Source: Microbacterium faecale
GTDB taxonomy: Bacteria > Actinomycetota > Actinomycetes > Actinomycetales > Microbacteriaceae
NCBI RefSeq assembly: GCF_014640975.1
Contig: NZ_BMHO01000001.1
Coordinates: 1,312,166-1,376,165, forward strand
DNA length: 64,000 nt
Reading direction: 5' to 3'
Shown here one piece after another: positions 33,291 through 40,436 of the stretch. Numbering within the stretch: position 1 is the stretch's first letter; every line of letters starts with the position of its first letter. Under the pieces are notes generated by a model. The model saw only the letters and a list, made by a program, of their open reading frames with translations. It did not search any database and had not been told where the DNA came from. The position numbers and the translations under genes were made by a program.

Positions 33291-33426
33291 GGAAGCGAAT
33301 CCCCGCGCCGATGGTGCGCTCGGCCATCGTGTCTACGGCGGCCCGTTTGATCGTCATCTTGGACGGCCATCAGACCGCCTGGGCGAGGATATGCAGCGCT
33401 GCGGAGTCGAGCGCCCTCGCTCTGTG

Positions 33427-33762
33427 CTACGGCTGGGGCACCTTGATCATCGCCCCGGCGACGAGGAAGACGATCGCCGCGACCGGCTGTGCCGCCGTCC
33501 AGAGCGGACCGGAGAAGGCGAACGGGAACACCGGGTTCCACACCACCGCGATCGCGACGAAGATCGGGATCCACCACCACTGCTTCGCCTGCACCGCGAA
33601 CCAGGCCGTGATGAGTGAGAGGATCGCGACGACGAAGAGCAGGATCGTCGTCCAGCCGGCGTCGATGAAGACGGGCGCAAGGAAGAGCGCCGCTGCGGCG
33701 AGGATGCTCGGCGCCAGGGCGTTGCGCTGATAAGCCGCCGCCGACTGATTCCGTTCGCTCAT
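33427..33762 (-). CDS. Small membrane protein (DUF6804-like)
   Basis: A 111-residue protein with about four hydrophobic helices and few charged residues, rich in Trp (KQWWWIPIF, VVWNPVFPFAFSGPLW). This pattern resembles small DUF6804-type proteins of actinobacteria, with no known function. GGAGGGA precedes the ATG. It points toward the catabolic operon; the 136 bases between their stop codons hold nothing recognisable. Confidence 0.65.
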   Translation of the reverse strand: MSERNQSAAAYQRNALAPSILAAAALFLAPVFIDAGWTTILLFVVAILSLITAWFAVQAKQWWWIPIFVAIAVVWNPVFPFAFSGPLWTAAQPVAAIVFLVAGAMIKVPQP

Positions 33763-33823
33763 TGATGCGTCCCTCCGTGTGGTGCTGTCCCGGCTGCGCG
33801 CAGCCCCGTCTTGGCGGCGGATG

Positions 33824-34516
33824 TCACTCCAGGGTAGAGGGGTCGAATGTGTGGTGTCGGTGGTGCGATTCCTTGGGCGGTTCGGTCTCCTCCAACGCGA
33901 GGCTGTGGGCGACGAGCGCCTCGTAGTCGACGGCCGCTCCGCGCAGCAGCGTCTCGATCGCGTGCTCCGCTTCGGCGTCAGTGATGTGGCGATCGCAGAA
34001 CAGGGCGAAATAGTGCACGAGCGAGCCGACCGTGTCGAGGAGGAGATTCCGGTCGGCGTCCGGGCGCAGATCGCCGCGGGCGGTAGCGCGATCGAGCGTG
34101 TGGCCGACGGCGCGACGCGCCGGTTCGATCAGGGTGTCCAGGTACTGCGCCCGCAGCTCCGGAGTCGCTGCGCATTCGGCAAGGATTGCGCTCAGCGCGT
34201 CGGGTCGGATCTGGCGGTACGCGACGAGGAAGACCTTGAAGCTCTCGTCGAGATCGCACAGCGTGCACCCGGTGTCTGGAGAGAGCGGGGCCTCCAGGCG
34301 CGACCCGATCGCCGCGAGGGCGAGGTGCACTCGATCCGGCCAGCGTCGGTAGATCGCCGGGCGGGACGTGCCCGCGCGTCGTGCCACGCCGCCGAGACTC
34401 AGCTCCTGGTAGCCAGATTCGTCCAGGATTGCGAGAGTCGCCGCGAGGATGGCGTGGTCGAGGTGGCGGTCCCGTGGGCGACCCGTCTGGGCGGCGCTGG
34501 AGGAGGGGGTGGACAC
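33824..34516 (-). CDS. TetR-family regulator
   Basis: A 230-residue TetR/AcrR-type protein. The helix-turn-helix is at about 20-65 (AILAATLAILDESGYQELSLGGVARRAGTSRPAIYRRW). The C-terminal region (DPDTGCTLCDLDESFKVFL-like, PARRAVGHTLDRATARGDLR) follows the TetR_C_16/33-like pattern. It starts with GTG six bases after a TAGACT -10 box, so it appears leaderless. It faces an MFS exporter only 30 bp away and is very probably its repressor. Confidence 0.9.
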   Translation of the reverse strand: MSTPSSSAAQTGRPRDRHLDHAILAATLAILDESGYQELSLGGVARRAGTSRPAIYRRWPDRVHLALAAIGSRLEAPLSPDTGCTLCDLDESFKVFLVAYRQIRPDALSAILAECAATPELRAQYLDTLIEPARRAVGHTLDRATARGDLRPDADRNLLLDTVGSLVHYFALFCDRHITDAEAEHAIETLLRGAAVDYEALVAHSLALEETEPPKESHHRHHTFDPSTLE

Positions 34517-34522
34517 TCAGCG

Positions 34523-34528
34523 AGTCTA
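34523..34528 (-). promoter_or_regulatory. -10 box (TAGACT) of the tetR gene
   Basis: On the minus strand TAGACT ends six bases before the GTG start at 34516, a leaderless arrangement. It overlaps the operator-like dyad at 34527-34540. Confidence 0.5.
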
Positions 34529-34540
34529 ACATTATCGTTA
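34527..34540. promoter_or_regulatory. Probable TetR operator in the 30-bp divergent gap
   Basis: TAAC (34527-34530) and GTTA (34537-34540) are inverted around ATTATC, 10 of 14 positions being symmetric. The dyad overlaps the -10 boxes of both divergent genes, so one bound repressor could shut off both. Confidence 0.5.
34533..34538 (+). promoter_or_regulatory. -10 box (TATCGT) of the MFS gene
   Basis: TATCGT ends eight bases before the ATG at 34547. No Shine-Dalgarno is present. Confidence 0.4.
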
Positions 34541-34546
34541 CGTGAC

Positions 34547-36082
34547 ATGATGAAACGAAATGATGAGGTGCTCGCCTATCCGAGGACGCGCGCGTGGTGG
34601 GGTCTCGCGTTGCTCGTCGCACCGATGTTGGCCGTCGCGAGCGACCTCACGGCGCTCTTCTTCGCCGTTCCGACGTTGACCGGGGATCTCGGTGCGACGG
34701 CGACCGAGTCGCTCTGGATCGTTCACGCGTACGGCTTCCTGATCGCCGGGTTTCTGGTCACGATGGGAAGGGTTTCCGACCGCGTCGGCGCGCGCCGGCT
34801 GCTCCTCTGGGGAGCGCTGGCCTTCGCAGCGCTCTCGATGGTCGCCGCCTTCGCGTGGTCTCCCATATCGCTGGTGCTCGCTCGAGCGCTGCTCGGCGTC
34901 GCCGGTGCCACCTTGATGCCGTCGCTCTTCTCGTTGCTGCGCGAGATGTTTCCCGATGATGATCGTCGACGCCTCGCCATCGCGATCATGCTCAGCGCGT
35001 TCACCGTCGGCGGCGCGATCGGCCCACTTCTTGGAGGAGCACTCCTGGAGGCGTTCTGGTGGGGAGCGATCTTTCTGATCAATGTGCCGCCGATGGTGGT
35101 GCTCGTCGCGCTCGGTCGGTTCGCGCTCCCTGAGCGACGCCAGCCTCAGGCGGGTCGCGTCGATGTGCTGAGTGTCGGGCTCTCGGTCGCGGGGATGCTG
35201 GCCGTGGTCTCCGGACTGCAGGAGATCGTCGCCGGCACCGACGGGCGGACCGCGCCGACGTCGTCGTGGCTTCCCTGGATTCTCGTCGTGGCGGGGGCCG
35301 TCACGATCACGGCTTTCGTGCGCCGACAGCGACGGCTGGCGGATCCGCTCTTCGATCTTGCGCTTCTGAAGGACCGACGCGTCACGGCGGCGTTGCTGAC
35401 GCTCCTGCTCACCGGTGTCGGCGTCGTGGGGTTGTTCTTCCTCTTCACGCAGCATTTGCAGTGGGTCGGAGGTTTCACCCCGTTCATCGCCGGCGTGCTG
35501 ACGTTGCCGTACATCGGGGCGCAGATTCTCGGCTCGTTGATTGCCCCGGCGCTCGTTCGCCGTTTTCGGTCATCGAGCGTCATCTTCAGCGGGCTGCTGG
35601 TCGTGGCGCTCGGCGGTGTCCTCGCCGCCGGCGCAGTCGCCATCGGGACGACCGCACTGCTCGTCGGTGCGGTGGCGGTCATCGGCCTCGGTCATGGAAC
35701 GGCCTTGGCGCTGGTCAGCGATGCCATCATCTCCAGCGCTCCCGAGGACCGCGTCGGGTCCGCCGCGGCAGCGCAGGAGGTCGGCGGTGAACTCGGCACG
35801 GCACTCGGTATCGCCATCGGTGGGACGGTCGGCATCGTCGTCTTCCGCGAGTCGCTCGAGCGGCTCGCTCCCACCGGCCTCTCCGAAGAGATTGGCGCCG
35901 CGCTCCGCTCGAGTATTCACGAGGCGTTCGCCGTCGCCCGCGCGTCTGCCGGGGGCGCTCCACCGCTCGTCGACCTGGTGCAAGATGCGACGGCGAATGG
36001 GTTCATGGTGTACGCGCTCATCTCGGCGGTGCTGGCGGGAGTTGCGGCCGCAATCATCGCGGTCGCGTTCGGCAGGCGCTGA
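34547..36082 (+). CDS. MFS multidrug efflux transporter (DHA2, 14 helices)
   Basis: A 511-residue exporter resembling the one at 13622-15103. It shows motif A (GRVSDRVGARRLLL), motif B (RALLGVAGATLMPSLFSL) and motif C (GGAIGPLLGGALLEAFWWGAIFLINVPP), and about 14 hydrophobic helices. There are two adjacent ATG codons, at 34547 and 34550. A much longer frame upstream is antisense to tetR and has no support. The divergent TetR gene is the likely local repressor. The substrate is unknown. Confidence 0.92.
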   Translation: MMKRNDEVLAYPRTRAWWGLALLVAPMLAVASDLTALFFAVPTLTGDLGATATESLWIVHAYGFLIAGFLVTMGRVSDRVGARRLLLWGALAFAALSMVAAFAWSPISLVLARALLGVAGATLMPSLFSLLREMFPDDDRRRLAIAIMLSAFTVGGAIGPLLGGALLEAFWWGAIFLINVPPMVVLVALGRFALPERRQPQAGRVDVLSVGLSVAGMLAVVSGLQEIVAGTDGRTAPTSSWLPWILVVAGAVTITAFVRRQRRLADPLFDLALLKDRRVTAALLTLLLTGVGVVGLFFLFTQHLQWVGGFTPFIAGVLTLPYIGAQILGSLIAPALVRRFRSSSVIFSGLLVVALGGVLAAGAVAIGTTALLVGAVAVIGLGHGTALALVSDAIISSAPEDRVGSAAAAQEVGGELGTALGIAIGGTVGIVVFRESLERLAPTGLSEEIGAALRSSIHEAFAVARASAGGAPPLVDLVQDATANGFMVYALISAVLAGVAAAIIAVAFGRR

Positions 36083-36118
36083 TGCTTGCGCCGACATCGC
36101 GTGGGGTTCTGAGGTCTC

Positions 36119-36170
36119 TTGACCCGATTCGGTACTACTAGTATAACTAGAGTTACTTTTACGAATCGGG
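36119..36170 (+). promoter_or_regulatory. Promoter and nested palindromes upstream of the AbrB-type gene
   Basis: TTGACC (36119-36124) and TATAAC (36142-36147) are separated by 17 bases, a good vegetative promoter. The -10 box lies inside the palindrome CTAGT-ATA-ACTAG (36138-36150). A perfect 9-bp inverted repeat, CCCGATTCG (36123-36131) and CGAATCGGG (36162-36170), encloses both. Binding by the AbrB-type product, i.e. autoregulation, is the likely purpose. Confidence 0.6.
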
Positions 36171-36180
36171 CGGAGACGAT

Positions 36181-36402
36181 ATGAGTGTCACAGCGCCAGG
36201 AGACAAGTTCGCGGCCATCGTGAAGGTCGGCCCCAAGGGGCAGATCGTCATTCCGAAGGAGGCGCGCGCGATGTTCGGCATCGAGCCCGGATCCTCCCTC
36301 CTGCTCCTCGCGGACGAAGCGCAGGGGATCGCGATTGTGCGTCAGGAGCCGTTCCGCGATTTCATCGACACGGTCATGCCGACCATCCGGGTCGATGAGT
36401 AG
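36181..36402 (+). CDS. AbrB/MazE/SpoVT-type DNA-binding protein
   Basis: A 73-residue swapped-hairpin DNA-binding protein: VKVGPKGQIVIPKEARAMFG then IEPGSSLLLLADE is the AbrB-fold signature. It ends in an acidic tail. GGAG precedes the ATG. Such proteins act as dimeric or tetrameric transcription factors or as antitoxins, but the next gene is an alpha/beta hydrolase, not a toxin. The genes overlap by 8 bases, so they are coupled. Confidence 0.88.
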   Translation: MSVTAPGDKFAAIVKVGPKGQIVIPKEARAMFGIEPGSSLLLLADEAQGIAIVRQEPFRDFIDTVMPTIRVDE

Positions 36403-37366
36403 GGGCGCACGCGGCGTGCTGATGGGTGAGCGGCACATCACCGTCGACGAGTACACCCTCAACGTCGCCGAGGGGCCCGACAACGGTCCGCCCCTCGTGC
36501 TGCTGCACGGCCAGGCGGCGCGCTGGCAGGACCATCGCCGCGTGCTTCCGGACCTGGTTGTGCGCTACCGGGTCATCGCGATCGACGTGCCCGGTCACGG
36601 CGGATCCGACAACCTGCCCGCCGACGAATACACGTGCGTCGGGGTCGCGGCCTTGCTCGCGGCGGCGATCGAACAGGTGACGGACGATCCCGTCCTGCTG
36701 GCCGGTCACTCCTCGGGCGGCGTGCTGGCGCTCGCGATCGCGGCCGCGTACCCGCACCTCGTCCGCGGACTGCTGCTCGAGGATCCGCCGCTCTTCTCGT
36801 CGGCCATGCCGCGCGGCGACAGCACGACCGGCGGGGTCCTGCATCGCATCGCGGAGGCATACGTGCGCGAGCAGCCGGAGGCCGAGTTCCAGCGCTACTA
36901 CCTCGAGCACGCCGACTACTTCTCATTCTTCGGGAAGGCCGCGGCTCGGCTCACGCGCTGGGCGCTGCGGTGGGTCGATCGACACCCGGGCCGGCCCTTG
37001 CGGATCTGGTTCCTGCCGCGCGCCGTCGACGTGTGGTTCGAGGGCATGGTCGAGTACGACCCGGCCTTCGGCCGCGCGTGGCAGGTCGGCGCCTGGTACG
37101 ACGGGTTCGATACCGAGGCGGCGCTGCGGGCGGTATCTGTGCCGACGACGCTGATCCATACGCGCTGGTGGTACGACAAGAACGGCACGTCATATGACGC
37201 GGATGGCGTCCTCAAGGCGGCGATGGATGTGGATGACGCTTCTCGCGCGATCTCTTCACTCCCCGACGCCGAGCTGGTGACGATCTCGGGCGGCCACCTC
37301 GTGCATTTCGAGCGGCCACGGGACTACGTCGCGGCGCTCGAGGGGCTGGCGAAGCGCTGCCGCTGA
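36395..37366 (+). CDS. Alpha/beta hydrolase
   Basis: A 323-residue alpha/beta-hydrolase-fold enzyme. The oxyanion-hole region is VLLHGQAARW, the nucleophile elbow is GHSSGG with Ser as nucleophile, and the catalytic His is in SGGHLVHFERP near the C-terminus. DVPGHGGSDN follows strand 4. It is likely an esterase or related hydrolase of unknown substrate. The start at 36395 overlaps the AbrB gene; an ATG at 36422 is a possible alternative. The coupling suggests that the AbrB-type protein controls its expression. Confidence 0.87.
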   Translation: MSRGARGVLMGERHITVDEYTLNVAEGPDNGPPLVLLHGQAARWQDHRRVLPDLVVRYRVIAIDVPGHGGSDNLPADEYTCVGVAALLAAAIEQVTDDPVLLAGHSSGGVLALAIAAAYPHLVRGLLLEDPPLFSSAMPRGDSTTGGVLHRIAEAYVREQPEAEFQRYYLEHADYFSFFGKAAARLTRWALRWVDRHPGRPLRIWFLPRAVDVWFEGMVEYDPAFGRAWQVGAWYDGFDTEAALRAVSVPTTLIHTRWWYDKNGTSYDADGVLKAAMDVDDASRAISSLPDAELVTISGGHLVHFERPRDYVAALEGLAKRCR

Positions 37367-37387
37367 CCCCGCGGCCGGAGGTTGGCG

Positions 37388-37981
37388 TCATCGCGACGGG
37401 CGGTCGGTCGTCGCGCGGACGTGCGCCCGCTGCCCCTGACGCCCGATGAGGCTGAGGTACTCGACCGGTCCCGAGCTCGTGGCCGCGAACCAGTGGGGCG
37501 TGCGGGTGTCGAACTCGGCCGCTTCGCCGGTGTGGAGGCGCAGGTCGTGGTCGCCGAGGACGAGGCGGAGCGTGCCGTTCAGGACGTACGCCCAGTCGTG
37601 GCCCTCGTGGGAGCGCAGGTCGGGGATCGCGTCGTCGCTTCCCGTCGGAAGCACGAACTTGAACGCCTGGATCCCTCCCGGGCGGCGGGTGAGCGGAACG
37701 ATGACGGAGCCGTCTTTACAGGCGATCGGTCGCAGGTCGATCCGCGGATCCGCGGTGCGCGGGGCGTCGACGAGGGAGTCGATCGTGACGCCGTAGTAGC
37801 GGGCAAGGGGGAGGAGCTGCTCGAGCGTCGGCCGTCGCACGCCCGCCTCGAGTCGCGACAGCGTGCTCGTCGAGATGCCGGTCGCCGTGGCGAGCGCGGT
37901 GAGCGTCACATCGCGCCGCAGGCGAAGGTGCTTGAGTCGCGGGCCGACGGCGTCGAGCGTCTGGTCGGATGCGTTGTCCAT
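37388..37981 (-). CDS. XRE-family regulator with cupin domain
   Basis: A 197-residue regulator. The helix-turn-helix (about 15-70) reads LKHLRLRRDVTLTALATATGISTSTLSRLEAGVRRP. A C-terminal cupin_2 sensor domain (about 110-190) contains SHEGHDWAYVLNGTLRLVLGDHDLRL and GEAAEFDTRTPHWFAA. Such proteins usually sense a small metabolite and repress neighbours. It diverges from a methyltransferase gene, with three TTGCCA-type half-sites between. Confidence 0.9.
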   Translation of the reverse strand: MDNASDQTLDAVGPRLKHLRLRRDVTLTALATATGISTSTLSRLEAGVRRPTLEQLLPLARYYGVTIDSLVDAPRTADPRIDLRPIACKDGSVIVPLTRRPGGIQAFKFVLPTGSDDAIPDLRSHEGHDWAYVLNGTLRLVLGDHDLRLHTGEAAEFDTRTPHWFAATSSGPVEYLSLIGRQGQRAHVRATTDRPSR

Positions 37982-37990
37982 CTCGTCAGT

Positions 37991-38016
37991 TTGCCATTTG
38001 GCAAGAATGTTTGCCA
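37991..38016. promoter_or_regulatory. Operator for the XRE-cupin regulator
   Basis: TTGCCA-TT-TGGCAA (37991-38004) is a perfect palindrome, and a third half-site, TTGCCA, follows at 38011-38016, twenty bases from the first. All lie in the 91-bp divergent space, which suits cooperative repressor binding. Confidence 0.65.
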
Positions 38017-38072
38017 ATACGGTGATGGGGAAGCGATCCTGTTCTGACCCGGCGGAGAACAGGAGCACGAAC

Positions 38073-38687
38073 ATGCCGCGATTCGACAAAACGTACTGGG
38101 AAGACCATTGGGATCCGGCGGCGACGGGCCGGGGTCACCGGCTTGCCGCGCATCCCGCCCTCGGGACAGAGACATCGTCTCTTCCGATCGGAACCGCTCT
38201 CGACGCGGGCTGCGGATCCGGGGCCGAGGCCACGTGGCTGGCCGGGCGGGGCTGGCGCGTCACCGGCGCCGACATCTCGAGGAACGCGCTCGACACCGCG
38301 GCGACTCGGGCGAACGCGGCGGGCCTCAGCGACCGAATCGAGTGGGTCGAGACTGACCTGAGCCGGTGGCAACCCGGGCGCGCGTGGGACCTGGTGACGA
38401 CCAGCTATGCGCATCCGGACAGCGGTCAGCTGGCCTTCTACGAGCGCATCGCCTCCTGGGTCGCCCCCGGCGGGACGCTGCTGATCATCGCCCACGCCGC
38501 TGGCCACCGCCACCACGACGGCGACCACCCCGCCGACGCCGTCGCGACGCTGTCCGACATCACCCGGCTGCTGCTGGCACCGGAGTGGCGGATCGAATCG
38601 CGATACGAGAACACCCGCACTCTCCGACCCGGCCACCGCGTCGTCTCCCTGCGCGACGTGATCGTCCGCGCCCGCCGTCGAGCATGA
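38073..38687 (+). CDS. Class I SAM-dependent methyltransferase
   Basis: A 204-residue methyltransferase. Motif I is TALDAGCGSGAEATWLAGRGWRV (SAM-binding glycine loop), motif II ends in GADIS, and the motif around DLVTTSYAH follows. The start MPRFDKTYWEDHW resembles the tellurite-resistance (TehB)/thiopurine methyltransferase-like group often regulated by an adjacent XRE-cupin protein. AGGAG precedes the ATG. The substrate is unknown. Confidence 0.88.
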   Translation: MPRFDKTYWEDHWDPAATGRGHRLAAHPALGTETSSLPIGTALDAGCGSGAEATWLAGRGWRVTGADISRNALDTAATRANAAGLSDRIEWVETDLSRWQPGRAWDLVTTSYAHPDSGQLAFYERIASWVAPGGTLLIIAHAAGHRHHDGDHPADAVATLSDITRLLLAPEWRIESRYENTRTLRPGHRVVSLRDVIVRARRRA

Positions 38688-38697
38688 AGGAAACCCT

Positions 38698-38808
38698 ATG
38701 ACCACCCCACCATCACTCGGAACCCTCGCTCCCGCCGACGTCATCGACGATCCGCGCCGCACCGCCGCTCCTCGGAGTCCGGCGCGGAGTGCCGCGCCGT
38801 CCCGGTGA
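38698..38808 (+). CDS. Short hypothetical ORF, possible gene remnant or coupled leader
   Basis: A 36-codon frame beginning MTTPPSLGTLAPADVIDDPR. GAAGGAAA lies upstream at good distance, and the TGA overlaps a GTG (38805) in the frame of the glycosyltransferase. It starts 10 bases after the methyltransferase stop. The sequence looks like the N-terminus of a longer protein that has been lost, but I cannot name it. Confidence 0.35.
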   Translation: MTTPPSLGTLAPADVIDDPRRTAAPRSPARSAAPSR

Positions 38809-38933
38809 ACAGTGAGGCGGGCCTCGCGCAACCCCCTATCGCGCACGCGCGAACGCACGCAGAATGCTCGCGTGATGAACACGTCCGAATCGAATCCGAG
38901 CGAGTGGCACGGATCTGCGAACGGCCAGCATCG

Positions 38934-40397
38934 ATGAGCGCGGCGCCGAATGGGTCGACATCATTGCCGAAGGGGAGGTTCTTCGCGCTGACGTGGACCA
39001 TCCCTGACAACTACGGGGGCCTGACCAGCGCGATGCTGCACCGCTCACGCGCGTTCGTGCGGCTCGGTGCCGTCCCGGTCGAGATCCTGACGTTCAAGGA
39101 CGGCCCGGACTACGCGGACATCCAGCGCCGACTGCTCGCCAACGGCGAGATGTTGCCGGGAATGCGGCTCACCAACCTCTGGGAGTGGCTGCGTGAGCAC
39201 GACGTCGTACCCTCGGCTTCGCCCCTGGGCGCGTCGCAACGGGCGTTCACCCCACTCGGTGCGGACCGGTCGTACCGCTCTGTGCACCGCGGTGGCATGG
39301 AATTGCAGCGAAGCCGCCTGGCCGCTGATGGGAAGACCGTGCTGCAGACCGACTATTACCGACCGGACGGCTCTCTTCTCGTCAGCGACCGTCAGGACAC
39401 GACCGAAGCTGGCACGCGGGGCGGCCGCTCGGTGGTCCTCTGCGACGGGGACGGTCAGCCGGCGCGTTCCTGGGGGAGCAAGTGGGCGTTGTACCGATAC
39501 TGGCTCGACCAGCTCACAGCGGGAGACGAGGACTGCTACCTCATCGCAGACAGCAAGCCGGTGTCCCGATTCCTGCACACCTACAGACGTCGTCGGCGCA
39601 CGACGATGGCGGTCATCCACGGCTCCCATCTCGCCGGCAGCATCGGACCCTGGGGCAGGCTGCGACCGTCTCGGGCGGAAGTGTTTCGCCATCTCGACGG
39701 CTATGACGCGGTCGTCTTTCTCACCGATCGGCAGCGGCGCGACGTGTCCCTCATGTTCGGACGCCGCTCAAACCTCCGCGTCATCCCAAACAGTCGGGTC
39801 ATGTCGACGCCGCCTGGGTGGGAACGTTCGCCGAGTAGCGGTATCGTCCTCGGCGCCTTGTCGCGACTCAAGCGCCCAGAACACGCCGTACGCGCGGTAC
39901 GGCTCGCTCGCCGCTTCGACAAGAACGTTTCGCTCGACATCTACGGTGGCGGACCGCAGCGCCCCGCACTCGAACGGCTCATCTCGGATGCAGAACGACA
40001 CGGGCCGATCCGGCTGCACGGATACGACCGCGACGCACGTGATCGGCTCTCCTCGGCGTCCTTCCTGCTCCTGACCTCACGCTCGGAAGGATTCGGGCTC
40101 GTGCTGCTCGAAGCCATGAGCGCGGGCTGCATTCCGATCGCCTACGACATCCGCTACGGGCCCGCCGATCTCATCCAGCACGGTCGCAACGGCTTCCTCA
40201 TCACACGCGGCAACCTTCCCGGGCTGGCGCGCGCCATTCTCCGACTCCAGCGAATGCCACCGCGTCAGGTGACACAGATGCGGGAAGCCGCGCGTCGCAC
40301 GGCTGAGAAATACCGTGACGAGGCCACGGTGCCACTGTGGGCGAAGGAACTGGACGTGGCCAGGAAGCGCAACCGTGAAACTCTCAGCGCTTCGTGA
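38934..40397 (+). CDS. GT4-family glycosyltransferase (TagE-like)
   Basis: A 487-residue glycosyltransferase. The C-terminal GT-B nucleotide-sugar domain shows SGIVLGALSRLKRPEHAVRA, LDIYGGGPQRPALE and the EX7E signature EGFGLVLLE. The N-terminal part (PDNYGGLTSAMLHRSRAF) resembles poly(glycerol-phosphate) alpha-glucosyltransferases of the TagE group, which decorate teichoic acid or surface polymers. The start is uncertain: GTG at 38805 gives 43 extra residues, but the ATG at 38934 precedes the conserved part more closely. It is not in a visible polymer-synthesis cluster. Confidence 0.85.
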   Translation: MSAAPNGSTSLPKGRFFALTWTIPDNYGGLTSAMLHRSRAFVRLGAVPVEILTFKDGPDYADIQRRLLANGEMLPGMRLTNLWEWLREHDVVPSASPLGASQRAFTPLGADRSYRSVHRGGMELQRSRLAADGKTVLQTDYYRPDGSLLVSDRQDTTEAGTRGGRSVVLCDGDGQPARSWGSKWALYRYWLDQLTAGDEDCYLIADSKPVSRFLHTYRRRRRTTMAVIHGSHLAGSIGPWGRLRPSRAEVFRHLDGYDAVVFLTDRQRRDVSLMFGRRSNLRVIPNSRVMSTPPGWERSPSSGIVLGALSRLKRPEHAVRAVRLARRFDKNVSLDIYGGGPQRPALERLISDAERHGPIRLHGYDRDARDRLSSASFLLLTSRSEGFGLVLLEAMSAGCIPIAYDIRYGPADLIQHGRNGFLITRGNLPGLARAILRLQRMPPRQVTQMREAARRTAEKYRDEATVPLWAKELDVARKRNRETLSAS

Positions 40398-40436
40398 GCC
40401 CGTTCCCGCCCCGACGCCGACGGCGTCTCCGATCCG

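Noticed and set aside
33290..33426. A 30-codon minus-strand frame (start MTIKRAAVDTMAERTIG) next to the end of the M29-type gene
   Set aside because: It overlaps the M29 gene end, has no ribosome site and shows no recognisable similarity; too little to support a gene.
36181..37366. Toxin-antitoxin system based on the AbrB/MazE-type gene
   Set aside because: The coupled gene is a clear alpha/beta hydrolase with GHSSGG and a catalytic His, not a MazF, PIN or other toxin.
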